This document shows positions 16,215-22,994 of a DNA stretch of 39,337 nucleotides, in pieces; the first letter of the stretch is position 1, and every line of letters begins with the position of its first letter. The DNA comes from Planctomycetota bacterium (GTDB lineage Bacteria > Planctomycetota > PLA2 > JAEUHO01): positions 1-39,337 of the forward strand of contig JADZCA010000025.1 of the NCBI GenBank assembly GCA_020851795.1. Direction: 5' to 3'. The notes beneath the pieces are model-generated. The model saw only the letters and a list, made by a program, of their open reading frames with translations, was not told the origin of the DNA and made no database searches. Made by a program: the position numbers and the translations under genes.

Positions 16215-17999
16215 TTGGCCGACGCCCTCGACCAGTTGCTGACGACCCGGCGCCTCCGCGACTTCGCCGGCAAGGTGATGTTCGAACGGGGCGAGGAGTA
16301 CGCCGAGGAAGGCGCGGTCGGGCCGCTCGCGCGTGAGTTCGACCTCGTCCGCGCGGAGGTACAGGGCTCGGTGCTCTACGAGGTCGAGCTCGGCGTCGAG
16401 GACGGGGAGCTGGTCGCGAACTGCACGTGCCCCGTCGGCGACGACGGCCGGGTCTGCAAGCACGTCGTCGCGCTCGGCCTCGTCGCGATCCGCGACCGGG
16501 CCGACCCCGCGGCCACGCGGTCGCCCCACTCCGTGGTCGGACGGGCCGCGTTGGCGAGCGCGCTCGCCCGGCTCCCGGCGGACGATCTCGCCGCACTGCT
16601 GGCCGACGCGGCGATGCACGACGCGGGCCTGCGGAGCCGTCTCGAGGTCCGCCTGCGCTCGAGCCAGCCCGCAGGCCCCGACGTGGCCGAGATCGCCCGG
16701 GAGATCCGACGCGTCACGCGGCCGAGGTCGTTCGTCGAGTGGCGCGCGGCTCCCGCGGTCGCGAGGTCCGTCGACGACCTGATCGACGAGGTCGAGAGAC
16801 TCCTGCCCGCACACGCGGCCGCTGCGCGGGACCTGTGCGAGCGACTCGTGGAGGGCCTCGAAGGCCTGCTCGAGCGGATGGACGACTCCGACGGCCGCAT
16901 CCGTCCCCTTTGCGAACGCACGGAGGCGCTCCACCTGCGCGCGTGCGAGGCCGCGCCGCCCGACCCCGCGGCACTCGCGAAGCTCCTGTACAGGTCGCAC
17001 ATGGAGTCCGAGATCGACGCGTTCCACGGCGCGGTCGCGCGCTACGCCCGCATCCTCGGGCCGACCGGGCTCGCCGCGTTCCGCCGCCTCGTCGAGCCCG
17101 CGTGGAAGGCCCTCGACCGCAAGCCGCGGAGGGACGCCATCACCTCCGCGGCGGCAAGCGCGTGGCTGCACGGTTTCCGTGTTCGCTCGGCGATGGAAGC
17201 CCTCGCGCGGGCCGAAGGCGACGTGGACGAGCTCGTGCGCGTGATCGCACGCGACGCGGACTCGGCCTCCGACGCGGTGCGGATCGTCGAGGCGTACGCG
17301 GGCGTCGGTCGCACCGACGAAGCGCTCGCCGCCGCCGAGCGGGGCCTCGACGAGGCCCGGCGCGACCCCCGAGGGCGAGCCGAGTCGCCCGACGAACGGG
17401 CGCTCGAGGACTTCGTCGTCGCCCGCTACGCCGAGCGAGGCCGCTCGCTCGACGCGGTCGCGGTGCGATGGACGACGTTCGAGCGCGCCCCGAGCCGCCC
17501 CGCGTACGCACGCCTCGTGGCGACGGCGGAGGCCGCGGGCGTACGAGCGGCGTGGCGCGACAAGGCGCTCGCGCACGTGCGGCGCCAGGCCGAGGCGCCG
17601 CCCGCGGTCCCCCGAGGCGGACGGCGTGGGCCCCACGCCGAGGAGCGGGCCCCGCGCGACCTCTGGGTCGGGATCCTCCTCGACGAGGGGGACGCCGACG
17701 GCGCGTGGGACGTCGCGCAGGCGGGGCCCTGCGGCGAGGAAGCCGTCGTCGAGGTGGCGGAGCGCCGCTCGCGTACGCACCCGGTCGAGCTGGCACGCCT
17801 GCTTCGGCCCGCGGTCGCGCGAGCGATCGAGCGGCGTTCGCCGCGCTCCTACGAGGAGGCGGCGACGATCCTGCGACGCATCCGCACGCTCTGTGAGGCC
17901 GGACGGAAGCCCGAGGAGTTCCGCCAGTTCCTCGAGGAGGTTCGCACGACGCACCGCGCCAAGCGCAGCCTGATGGCGATCCTCGACCGCCGCCTGTGA
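16215..17999 (+). CDS. SWIM zinc-finger domain protein
   Basis: A protein of about 594 aa. The SWIM motif is ANCTCP...VCKHVVAL: Cys70, Cys72, Cys81 and His83 (CxCx8CxH). It follows a typical lead-in, LRDFAGKVMFERGEEYAEEG (15-34). The rest is helical, Ala/Arg/Glu-rich and repeat-like (about 100-590), resembling TPR-type or DUF6880-like helical bundles. SWIM domains bind DNA or proteins; the cellular role here is unknown. The start is uncertain. There is no ATG before residue 22; TTG at 16215 fits the family's N-terminus, and an in-frame GTG at 16113 is an alternative 24 bases after the tRNA. Codon use is that of the high-GC host. Confidence 0.75.
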   Translation: MADALDQLLTTRRLRDFAGKVMFERGEEYAEEGAVGPLAREFDLVRAEVQGSVLYEVELGVEDGELVANCTCPVGDDGRVCKHVVALGLVAIRDRADPAATRSPHSVVGRAALASALARLPADDLAALLADAAMHDAGLRSRLEVRLRSSQPAGPDVAEIAREIRRVTRPRSFVEWRAAPAVARSVDDLIDEVERLLPAHAAAARDLCERLVEGLEGLLERMDDSDGRIRPLCERTEALHLRACEAAPPDPAALAKLLYRSHMESEIDAFHGAVARYARILGPTGLAAFRRLVEPAWKALDRKPRRDAITSAAASAWLHGFRVRSAMEALARAEGDVDELVRVIARDADSASDAVRIVEAYAGVGRTDEALAAAERGLDEARRDPRGRAESPDERALEDFVVARYAERGRSLDAVAVRWTTFERAPSRPAYARLVATAEAAGVRAAWRDKALAHVRRQAEAPPAVPRGGRRGPHAEERAPRDLWVGILLDEGDADGAWDVAQAGPCGEEAVVEVAERRSRTHPVELARLLRPAVARAIERRSPRSYEEAATILRRIRTLCEAGRKPEEFRQFLEEVRTTHRAKRSLMAILDRRL

Positions 18000-18083
18000 C
18001 GCGAGGCGGCGCGGGCCACCTCGCCGAGGCCCTTCGCGTGGGACGGTGGCCCCGCCGATCCGTCGAGGGGTCGGATGGCCCTG

Positions 18084-18112
18084 TTGATCTCCGACGCCGC
18101 GCGCCCTACTGT
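18084..18112 (+). promoter_or_regulatory. Candidate sigma70-type promoter of the 128-aa/nuclease operon
   Basis: TTGATC at 18084-18089 and TACTGT at 18107-18112 with a 17-base spacer. Transcription would start near 18119, about 27 bases before the ATG of the first gene. The match is partial (4/6 and 3/6), but the spacing and position are right. Confidence 0.4.
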
Positions 18113-18145
18113 CGGGGGACCGCGTGGATCGATGGAGGGTCCCCC

Positions 18146-18532
18146 ATGGCGTGCGTTCGCTACTATCTGGAGCCCGTGGGCGTCACGGGAGCGCCCGGCG
18201 CGTTCACGGACGGGATGTTCACGTTCGCGATCGAGCGTCCGCTGGGGACGCCGATCGCGCGCGAGGTCCGCGGTGGCCCGCTGCCGGGCCTCGGCACCGG
18301 TGCCCACTGCGAGATCACCTTCGCGCCGGGTGACGCGCCGGTCGACCTCGTCTTCCGCAACGGGACGGCGTGGACCCTCCGCGCGTACGGCTCGAACGCG
18401 AGTCCCGTCGTGCTCCAGGGCGCGTCTTCGACGACCCCGCGCGTGCTCCAGGTCGTCACGCCCGGGCTCTGGCGAATCGTGATCGAGTCCAACAACGAGA
18501 CCGACATCCTCGAGATCTGCCGCTGCGGATGA
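18146..18532 (+). CDS. Unknown 128-aa protein, first gene of the nuclease operon
   Basis: A short, beta-rich protein: MACVRYYLEPVG at the start, CEITFAPGDAPVDLVFRNG in the middle, then LWRIVIESNNETDILEICRC at the end. It has no signal peptide or membrane segment, and three of its cysteines are at the very ends. No family recognised. The ATG is preceded by GGAGGG. Its TGA stop (18530-18532) overlaps the start of the nuclease gene (ATG at 18529), so the two are translationally coupled and probably work together. The compact beta fold could suit a binding or immunity-like role, which is speculation. Confidence 0.75.
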   Translation: MACVRYYLEPVGVTGAPGAFTDGMFTFAIERPLGTPIAREVRGGPLPGLGTGAHCEITFAPGDAPVDLVFRNGTAWTLRAYGSNASPVVLQGASSTTPRVLQVVTPGLWRIVIESNNETDILEICRCG

Positions 18533-19233
18533 TGCGCCCGTCCCCCGCCTCGCCCGACGCGCAGATCGAGCCGCTCCTCGCCGAGTGGGCGGAGATCGCC
18601 GCGCGCGCCGCTCGGGTGACCGCCGCGTGGCAGCCTGCGCTCGAGCGCATGGCCGCCGAGGAGGCGGGCCTGCGCTCGGCGGGGCGGTGGGTGCACGGTC
18701 GGGACGACTTCCTCGGCGTGCTCGGGCTCGAGCGCGACGAGATCCGCCACTCGCGGATGGTCGCGTGGCTGTTCGACCCGTGCGCGCCGCACGGCCTCGG
18801 GGACCGTGTGCTCGCCGGCGTCCTGCGCGCCGCGTTCGGCGACGACCTCCCCGAGAGCGCGTTCGCGACGCTCGGCGCGGCGCGGCCGACGTGCGAGGTG
18901 GTGCGCGACGACTGCCGCATCGACGTGCTCGTCCGCAGCGGCGCGCTGACGCTCGTCGTCGAGAACAAGGTGGACGCCGACGAGGGCGACGGCCAGTGCG
19001 ACGCGTACTTCGCGCGGTTCCAGCAAGAACCCGGGGCCCGCTTCCTGTTCCTGACCCCCACCGGCCGCGCGCCCCGCTCCGCGACGGGCGACGCCCGCGA
19101 GGCGTTCCGTTCGATCTCCTACGCGACCCTCCGGACCGTCCTCCGCGACGCACTCGCGGCCGCCGACCCGCCGGGCGACGGCGCCTCGGTCGCGCGCGAC
19201 TACCTGCGCACCCTGCAACGGGAGTTCCCGTGA
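18529..19233 (+). CDS. PD-(D/E)XK nuclease family protein (PDDEXK_4-like)
   Basis: A 234-aa protein with a complete restriction-fold active site: HSRMVAWLFDP (74-84), CRIDVLV with Asp132, VVENKVDADE with Glu145-x-Lys147, then GQCDAY (155-160). This is the pattern of PDDEXK_4-type nucleases, where the upstream H-S-x-L/M-LAWLLDP motif is also conserved. It is shorter than many family members, which carry a further C-terminal domain; the next gene may supply that part. It starts by overlap with the 128-aa gene and ends by GTGA overlap with the 189-aa gene. DNA cleavage is expected from the fold; the substrate is unknown. Confidence 0.82.
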   Translation: MMRPSPASPDAQIEPLLAEWAEIAARAARVTAAWQPALERMAAEEAGLRSAGRWVHGRDDFLGVLGLERDEIRHSRMVAWLFDPCAPHGLGDRVLAGVLRAAFGDDLPESAFATLGAARPTCEVVRDDCRIDVLVRSGALTLVVENKVDADEGDGQCDAYFARFQQEPGARFLFLTPTGRAPRSATGDAREAFRSISYATLRTVLRDALAAADPPGDGASVARDYLRTLQREFP

Positions 19234-19799
19234 GCCTCGACGACGAACGCGTCCGCTTCTACCTCCGCCACGCCGAGCAGATCGAAGCGTGGGCTGCGCT
19301 GCGGGTGGACGTCGCAGAAGCCGTGCACGCGTGGCTGGCTCGGCTCGCCGAGCCGCTCGAGGGGATCGCGAGCGAAGCGGGGCCCGACGTCCGGACCTTC
19401 GCCCGGACCGACGACGACACGACCTACCCGAAGCTCTTCCTCCGGCGCGAGCACTGGCCGATGAAGGACGGGTCGCCGACGGTCGCAATCGGGCTCGAGT
19501 GGCAACGTACGAAGACCACCTTCCGTGGCGGCAGTCTCCCCTACGTCGGCGTGCGGGCGTCGAAGGGCGAGCCGGTGGGCGCCGCGCTGCGCGCGTCGGA
19601 GGCGTTCTCGCAGCTTCGACGCGCGCGTCGGGACAAGTCGAGCGACTGGTGGGCGGCGTGGGCCGAGGTGCCGTGCCCCGACGGATTCCCCGACGCGCGC
19701 GACGCCGCCCGCGACGCGCTCGTCTCCGCGATCCGCTCGGCGTGGCAGGCGTACGCTCCCCTCGTCGATGCGGCGTTGCGCGGCGCGCCGCGGGGCTGA
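19230..19799 (+). CDS. Unknown 189-aa partner of the PD-(D/E)XK nuclease
   Basis: The GTG at 19230 overlaps the nuclease stop (GTGA), so it is translated together with it. It starts with a helical, charged region (LDDERVRFYLRHAEQIEAW), followed by a beta section (YPKLFLRREHWP...TVAIGLEWQR...GSLPYVGVRAS). Larger PDDEXK_4 proteins often end in a domain with similar beta strands and W/Y-rich patterns, so this gene may be that domain split off. That is inference; I recognise no named family. No catalytic motif is evident. Confidence 0.7.
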   Translation: MSLDDERVRFYLRHAEQIEAWAALRVDVAEAVHAWLARLAEPLEGIASEAGPDVRTFARTDDDTTYPKLFLRREHWPMKDGSPTVAIGLEWQRTKTTFRGGSLPYVGVRASKGEPVGAALRASEAFSQLRRARRDKSSDWWAAWAEVPCPDGFPDARDAARDALVSAIRSAWQAYAPLVDAALRGAPRG

Positions 19800-19934
19800 G
19801 CGGCCCGCGCGGAAGGCGGGAGCGAGCGCCGGCGTGCGACCGCCCCGCGCGGCCGACGCGCGTCGGAGTTCGGAGCGACGCGGGACCGCGCGTCATGCGA
19901 GGCTGTGCGGGAGCCGGGACGCAGGACGCGAGAC

Positions 19935-21899
19935 GTGATCATCTACGCCGAGACCCGACGGAAGTTCCTCCGCGACGTCGACGACAACGCGTTGGCGCCG
20001 AAGCTGCGCGACGCGTTCCGTCAGCGCACGGGAGGCGTCCCGGCCGACCATCGCGTGTGGGCCGACGAGTACAGCCGCTTCTCGCTCGCGCTTCGCGGCG
20101 CCGAGGTCAGCGACGACGCCCGCGTGGCGATCGAGTACCACCTCTCGGCCGCGGGCCGGTTCCGCGTGGACGCCCTGCTGGGGGGCAACGACGGCGAGCG
20201 CGACCACGCGGTGATCGTCGAGCTCAAGGCGTGGGACCGCGCCGAGGCGACCGAGATCGACGGCCTCGTCCTCGCCCCGGTGGGCGGCGGCCGGCGGGTC
20301 CAGCACCCGTGCGAGCAGGCGCGTCGCTACAAGGGGCTCATCGTCCGGTTCAACGAGGACGTGCGTGAGAGCGGGGTCGGTCTGCAGGCGGCCGCCTACC
20401 TCTTCAACCTCCACCGCCGGCGGCCCGAGCCCCTCGAGGACGCCCGCTACCGCGACGCGATCGAGGACGCGCGCCTCTTCCTCGCCGACGACGTCGGCCC
20501 GCTGCGGTCCTTCCTCGGCCGCTACCTCCGCCACCCCCCGCACGTCGACCCGATCGTCCTGATCGAGCGCGGCCGCCTCGTGCCGGCGCCCGCGCTCGTG
20601 GACCGCGTCAGCCGCATGCTCGAGGGGAACGAGGAGTTCCACCTCGTCGACGAGCAGTTCGAGGCGTTCCAGACGATCCGCCACGCCCTGCGCGCCGTGG
20701 ACCACGACGGGCGCCGCCACGTCTTCGTGGTCGAGGGCGGGCCGGGGACGGGCAAGTCGGTGATCGCCGTGCAGCTGCTCGCGGACGCGCTCCGCCGCAA
20801 GGCGATGGCCTTCCTCGTCGCGCCCAACCGCGCGTTCCGCACCACGCTCGTCGAGGCGCTGGCCCGCGGCAACCAGGGATACCGCGACGACGGCCGCGAC
20901 CTCGTCCACTCGTCGTGGAGCTTCCACGCGCAGGACTACGCGAAGTCGAAGGCGTTCGAGATCCTGATCGTCGACGAGGCGCACCGGCTGAAGGATGCCG
21001 CGTACCAGTACCGCGGAAGGAGCATGGTCGAGGACATGGTCCGCGCGGCGCGGGTCAGCGTCTTCTTCGTCGACGAGACCCAGCGCGTCCAGTGGGCCGA
21101 CACCGGCGGCGTGGACCGCATCCGCGCCGCCGCGGCGAAGTTCGGCGCCGTGGTCCACGACACGCTCCCGCTGCGGGCCCAGTTTCGCTGCGGCGGCTCG
21201 GACGGCTACCTCGCGTGGCTCGACGACGCGCTCCAGATCCGCGAGACGGGCAACTTCGACGCATGGGCGTCCGGGGCGTACGAGTTCCGGGTGTTCGACC
21301 GCGCCGAGGAGGTCCACGCCGCGCTGCGAGCGCGCAACGGCGAGAACCGCGCGCGGCTGATCGCGGGCTACGCGTGGGACTGGCCCACGAAGGCCCGCGG
21401 GCGCACGGCGGGTGCGGCGCACGTGGTCGCGGACGGGCTGTCGCTGCCGTGGAACTTCCCCGACACAAACTGGGCCACCGCGCCCGACGCGATCGGGCAG
21501 GTGGGGTGCGTCCACACGTGCCAGGGCGTCGAGTTCGACTGGGTGGGCGTGCTGATCGGGGCCGACCTCGGCGTCGTCGACGGCCGCGTCGTGGGCTACC
21601 CCGAGCGCCGGGCCCGCACCGACGCGTCGCTCAAGGGGTGGAAGAAGGACCTTCGCGCCGCGGGCAAGGACCCGGTCCGGCGACAGCAGGTCCTCGAGAA
21701 CGTGCAGCAGATCGTCAAGAACACCTACAAGGTCCTGCTCTCGCGCGGCCGTCGGGGGTGCTTCGTGTGGTGCGCGGACCCTGCGCTGCGGGACTACCTG
21801 CGCGCACGCCTCGCGCTCGCAGTCCCGGCGCCGGTCTCGCGCGGGCTCGCAACCGAAGCGCGCGACGCCGAGGGACCGTGGGGCCCGACGCCGGAGTGA
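19935..21899 (+). CDS. DUF2075 (Schlafen-like) helicase with N-terminal PD-(D/E)XK nuclease
   Basis: A 654-aa protein starting MIIYAETRRKFL, the usual opening of DUF2075 proteins; this supports the GTG at 19935 over an ATG 10 codons earlier. The N-terminal nuclease-like core has FRVDALL (Asp79) and VIVELKAW (Glu96-Leu-Lys98). The P-loop NTPase follows: VEGGPGTGKS (Walker A, about 266-275), ILIVDEAH (Walker B, 343-350), VFFVDETQ and LRAQFRCGGSDGYL, with a late CQGVEFDWVGV motif. This matches superfamily 1 helicases fused to a nuclease, often found in defence islands. It lies 135 bases after the nuclease-partner gene on the same strand. A defence role is inferred. Confidence 0.85.
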   Translation: MIIYAETRRKFLRDVDDNALAPKLRDAFRQRTGGVPADHRVWADEYSRFSLALRGAEVSDDARVAIEYHLSAAGRFRVDALLGGNDGERDHAVIVELKAWDRAEATEIDGLVLAPVGGGRRVQHPCEQARRYKGLIVRFNEDVRESGVGLQAAAYLFNLHRRRPEPLEDARYRDAIEDARLFLADDVGPLRSFLGRYLRHPPHVDPIVLIERGRLVPAPALVDRVSRMLEGNEEFHLVDEQFEAFQTIRHALRAVDHDGRRHVFVVEGGPGTGKSVIAVQLLADALRRKAMAFLVAPNRAFRTTLVEALARGNQGYRDDGRDLVHSSWSFHAQDYAKSKAFEILIVDEAHRLKDAAYQYRGRSMVEDMVRAARVSVFFVDETQRVQWADTGGVDRIRAAAAKFGAVVHDTLPLRAQFRCGGSDGYLAWLDDALQIRETGNFDAWASGAYEFRVFDRAEEVHAALRARNGENRARLIAGYAWDWPTKARGRTAGAAHVVADGLSLPWNFPDTNWATAPDAIGQVGCVHTCQGVEFDWVGVLIGADLGVVDGRVVGYPERRARTDASLKGWKKDLRAAGKDPVRRQQVLENVQQIVKNTYKVLLSRGRRGCFVWCADPALRDYLRARLALAVPAPVSRGLATEARDAEGPWGPTPE

Positions 21900-22014
21900 G
21901 GTCGCGACACCGCGGGGTCGCGCGACGAGCGAGTCGGGTCGCGGGCCCGACCCGCGCACCCATGACACGGTCGGTGGCGGCGACGCGGGGCCCGTGGCGT
22001 ACGCTGAGCGCGAC
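21900..22014 (+). promoter_or_regulatory. Leader upstream of the riboswitch, candidate -10
   Basis: Sequence between the DUF2075 stop and the riboswitch aptamer. TACGCT at 22000-22005 could be a -10 element and would place the transcription start about 5 bases before aptamer stem P1. No good -35 is visible, so this is tentative. Confidence 0.3.
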
Positions 22015-22104
22015 CATCCAGAGCGGCCCCTCGCGGGGCCCGGCAACCGGGGACGGACGACCCACGGTGCCCTTCTCGACGCGGCGTGGGCCCGTCGGGA
22101 GATG
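22015..22104 (+). promoter_or_regulatory. SAM-I/SAM-IV clan riboswitch aptamer (candidate)
   Basis: The conserved core of the S-adenosylmethionine riboswitch is present in order. ATCCAGAGCGG (22016-22026) is followed by P2 GGCCCC-TCGC-GGGGCC (22025-22040), then CGGCAACC (22041-22048). P3 is CCGGGG (22047-22052) pairing CCC and CGG (22061-22063, 22065-22067). Next come GGTGC (22066-22070) and P4 CTCGACG (22075-22081) with CGTCGGG (22093-22099), and the closing GAGATG (22099-22104). P1 is short, CATC with GATG. P2 lacks room for the SAM-I kink-turn, so it is a shortened variant nearer the SAM-I/IV type. The genes downstream are not recognisable methionine or SAM genes. Confidence 0.72.
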
Positions 22105-22150
22105 CGGCTCCTGCGCGTGCAGGAGCAACGAAGCGTCCGGCGGGCCCACG
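22085..22150 (+). promoter_or_regulatory. Alternative long stem, probable riboswitch expression platform
   Basis: A 14-bp stem with a single G-U pair (22085-22098 with 22137-22150) encloses a perfect 8-bp hairpin GCTCCTGC-GCGT-GCAGGAGC (22107-22126). The 5' arm overlaps the P4 loop and 3' strand of the aptamer, so the two structures exclude each other. When the aptamer holds, the 3' arm is free to form its own hairpin (GGGCC-CACG-GGCCC, 22142-22155). This fits a ligand-controlled switch; the direction of control is not evident. Confidence 0.5.
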
Positions 22151-22186
22151 GGCCCCGCGCCCCTGGATGCGGGAACCGGAGGCTCC

Positions 22187-22321
22187 ATGCATCCCCACGC
22201 TCGCGCGCGGTCGCACGTCCTGTCGCGCTCCGCCGCCGTCTACGGCCGCCGCTCCGCACCGCGCGTCGGCGCGACGACGCCCCCTCCGCGGAACGGTCGC
22301 GTCGCGGGAGGTGGCGCGTGA
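22187..22321 (+). CDS. 44-aa leader ORF downstream of the riboswitch
   Basis: ATG at 22187 with GGAGG (22178-22182) four bases upstream. It encodes MHPHARARSHVLSRSAAVYG and then a basic Pro/Arg/Gly-rich tail. Its TGA (22319-22321) overlaps the GTG start of the next gene, so translation of the short ORF could pass ribosomes on. The peptide is low-complexity; its role may be only regulatory. It could also be chance, as long open frames are common at this GC. Confidence 0.4.
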   Translation: MHPHARARSHVLSRSAAVYGRRSAPRVGATTPPPRNGRVAGGGA

Positions 22322-22962
22322 CCGCTGCCGCCGAACGCGACGCCACAGTCGAGGAGGTGCGCCGCGCGTGGCGCGACGGGCGGTCGATCGGGCGCGTCTA
22401 CCGCGACCCGTCGGGCTCGCTCGAGGCGCGCGTCGAGCGAGATGCGATCCGCTTTCACCGGGTGAGCGGGCAGCTCTGCGACGACCTCGCGCTCGACCGC
22501 GCTCGCGTCGCTGCGGTAGCCCGTGCGCTGGATCGCTGGAGCGCGGTCCGAGACGGGTGGGCGTGGTACGAGGAGAAGGGCGTCCCGCCCACGTCGGTCG
22601 CGGTCCGCGTCCACGTGGCGCCGGGCCGCGACGCGCCGCGTCGCGTGCTCGGGTGGAGTGTCGACCAGCCCGGCCGCCCCGCGTTCCACTTCGCCGGTGC
22701 CGACGAACTCCGATCGCTCCCCGCCCCGCGGCGTGTCGGGGACGGCATCGTGGTGCTCGCCGACCTCTGGCGCGTCGAGCCCCGCGTCGGCCCCGTCGGC
22801 GGCGAGCGCGTCGGGGAGCGATGGGCGCTCGACGGCGGGCTCGTGCTCGACGTGCGCCGCGCGCTCGCGCTCCTGCGCGTGGACGGCCATTGGTTCCCGT
22901 GGCTGCCGCACGAGGCCACCCTGCCGGGCGAGCTCCTCCGGTTGCGCGGGGGCGCGCGGTAG
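22318..22962 (+). CDS. Unknown 214-aa protein downstream of the SAM-type riboswitch
   Basis: The GTG start at 22318 has GGGAGG about 8 bases upstream. It reads MTAAAERDATVEEVRRAWRD, SLEARVERDAIRFHRVSG, GWAWYEEKGVPPTSVAVRVH, and near the end VDGHWFPWLPHEATLPGELL. It appears to be a soluble alpha/beta protein with no signal peptide or membrane span. I recognise no family. Its position behind the riboswitch and the short coupled ORF suggests control by SAM level. It converges with the first CHAT gene; a GC hairpin lies between the two stops. Confidence 0.7.
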   Translation: MTAAAERDATVEEVRRAWRDGRSIGRVYRDPSGSLEARVERDAIRFHRVSGQLCDDLALDRARVAAVARALDRWSAVRDGWAWYEEKGVPPTSVAVRVHVAPGRDAPRRVLGWSVDQPGRPAFHFAGADELRSLPAPRRVGDGIVVLADLWRVEPRVGPVGGERVGERWALDGGLVLDVRRALALLRVDGHWFPWLPHEATLPGELLRLRGGAR

Positions 22963-22964
22963 GC

Positions 22965-22987
22965 GGGCGGGGCGCCGTGGCCCGCCC
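22965..22987. terminator. Hairpin between convergent genes
   Basis: GGGCGGG (22965-22971) pairs with CCCGCCC (22981-22987) across a 9-base loop, filling the 32-base gap between two converging stop codons. It could end transcription from both sides. No T tract. Confidence 0.45.
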
Positions 22988-22994
22988 ACCCCGC

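Noticed and set aside
18146..18600. Selenocysteine read-through of the TGA ending the 128-aa gene (context Cys-x-Cys-Gly-TGA-Cys), given the nearby tRNA-Sec
   Set aside because: The frame beyond the TGA gives a Pro/Arg-rich shadow, the TGA overlaps the start of the nuclease gene as expected for a normal stop, and no SECIS-like hairpin was evident right after it.
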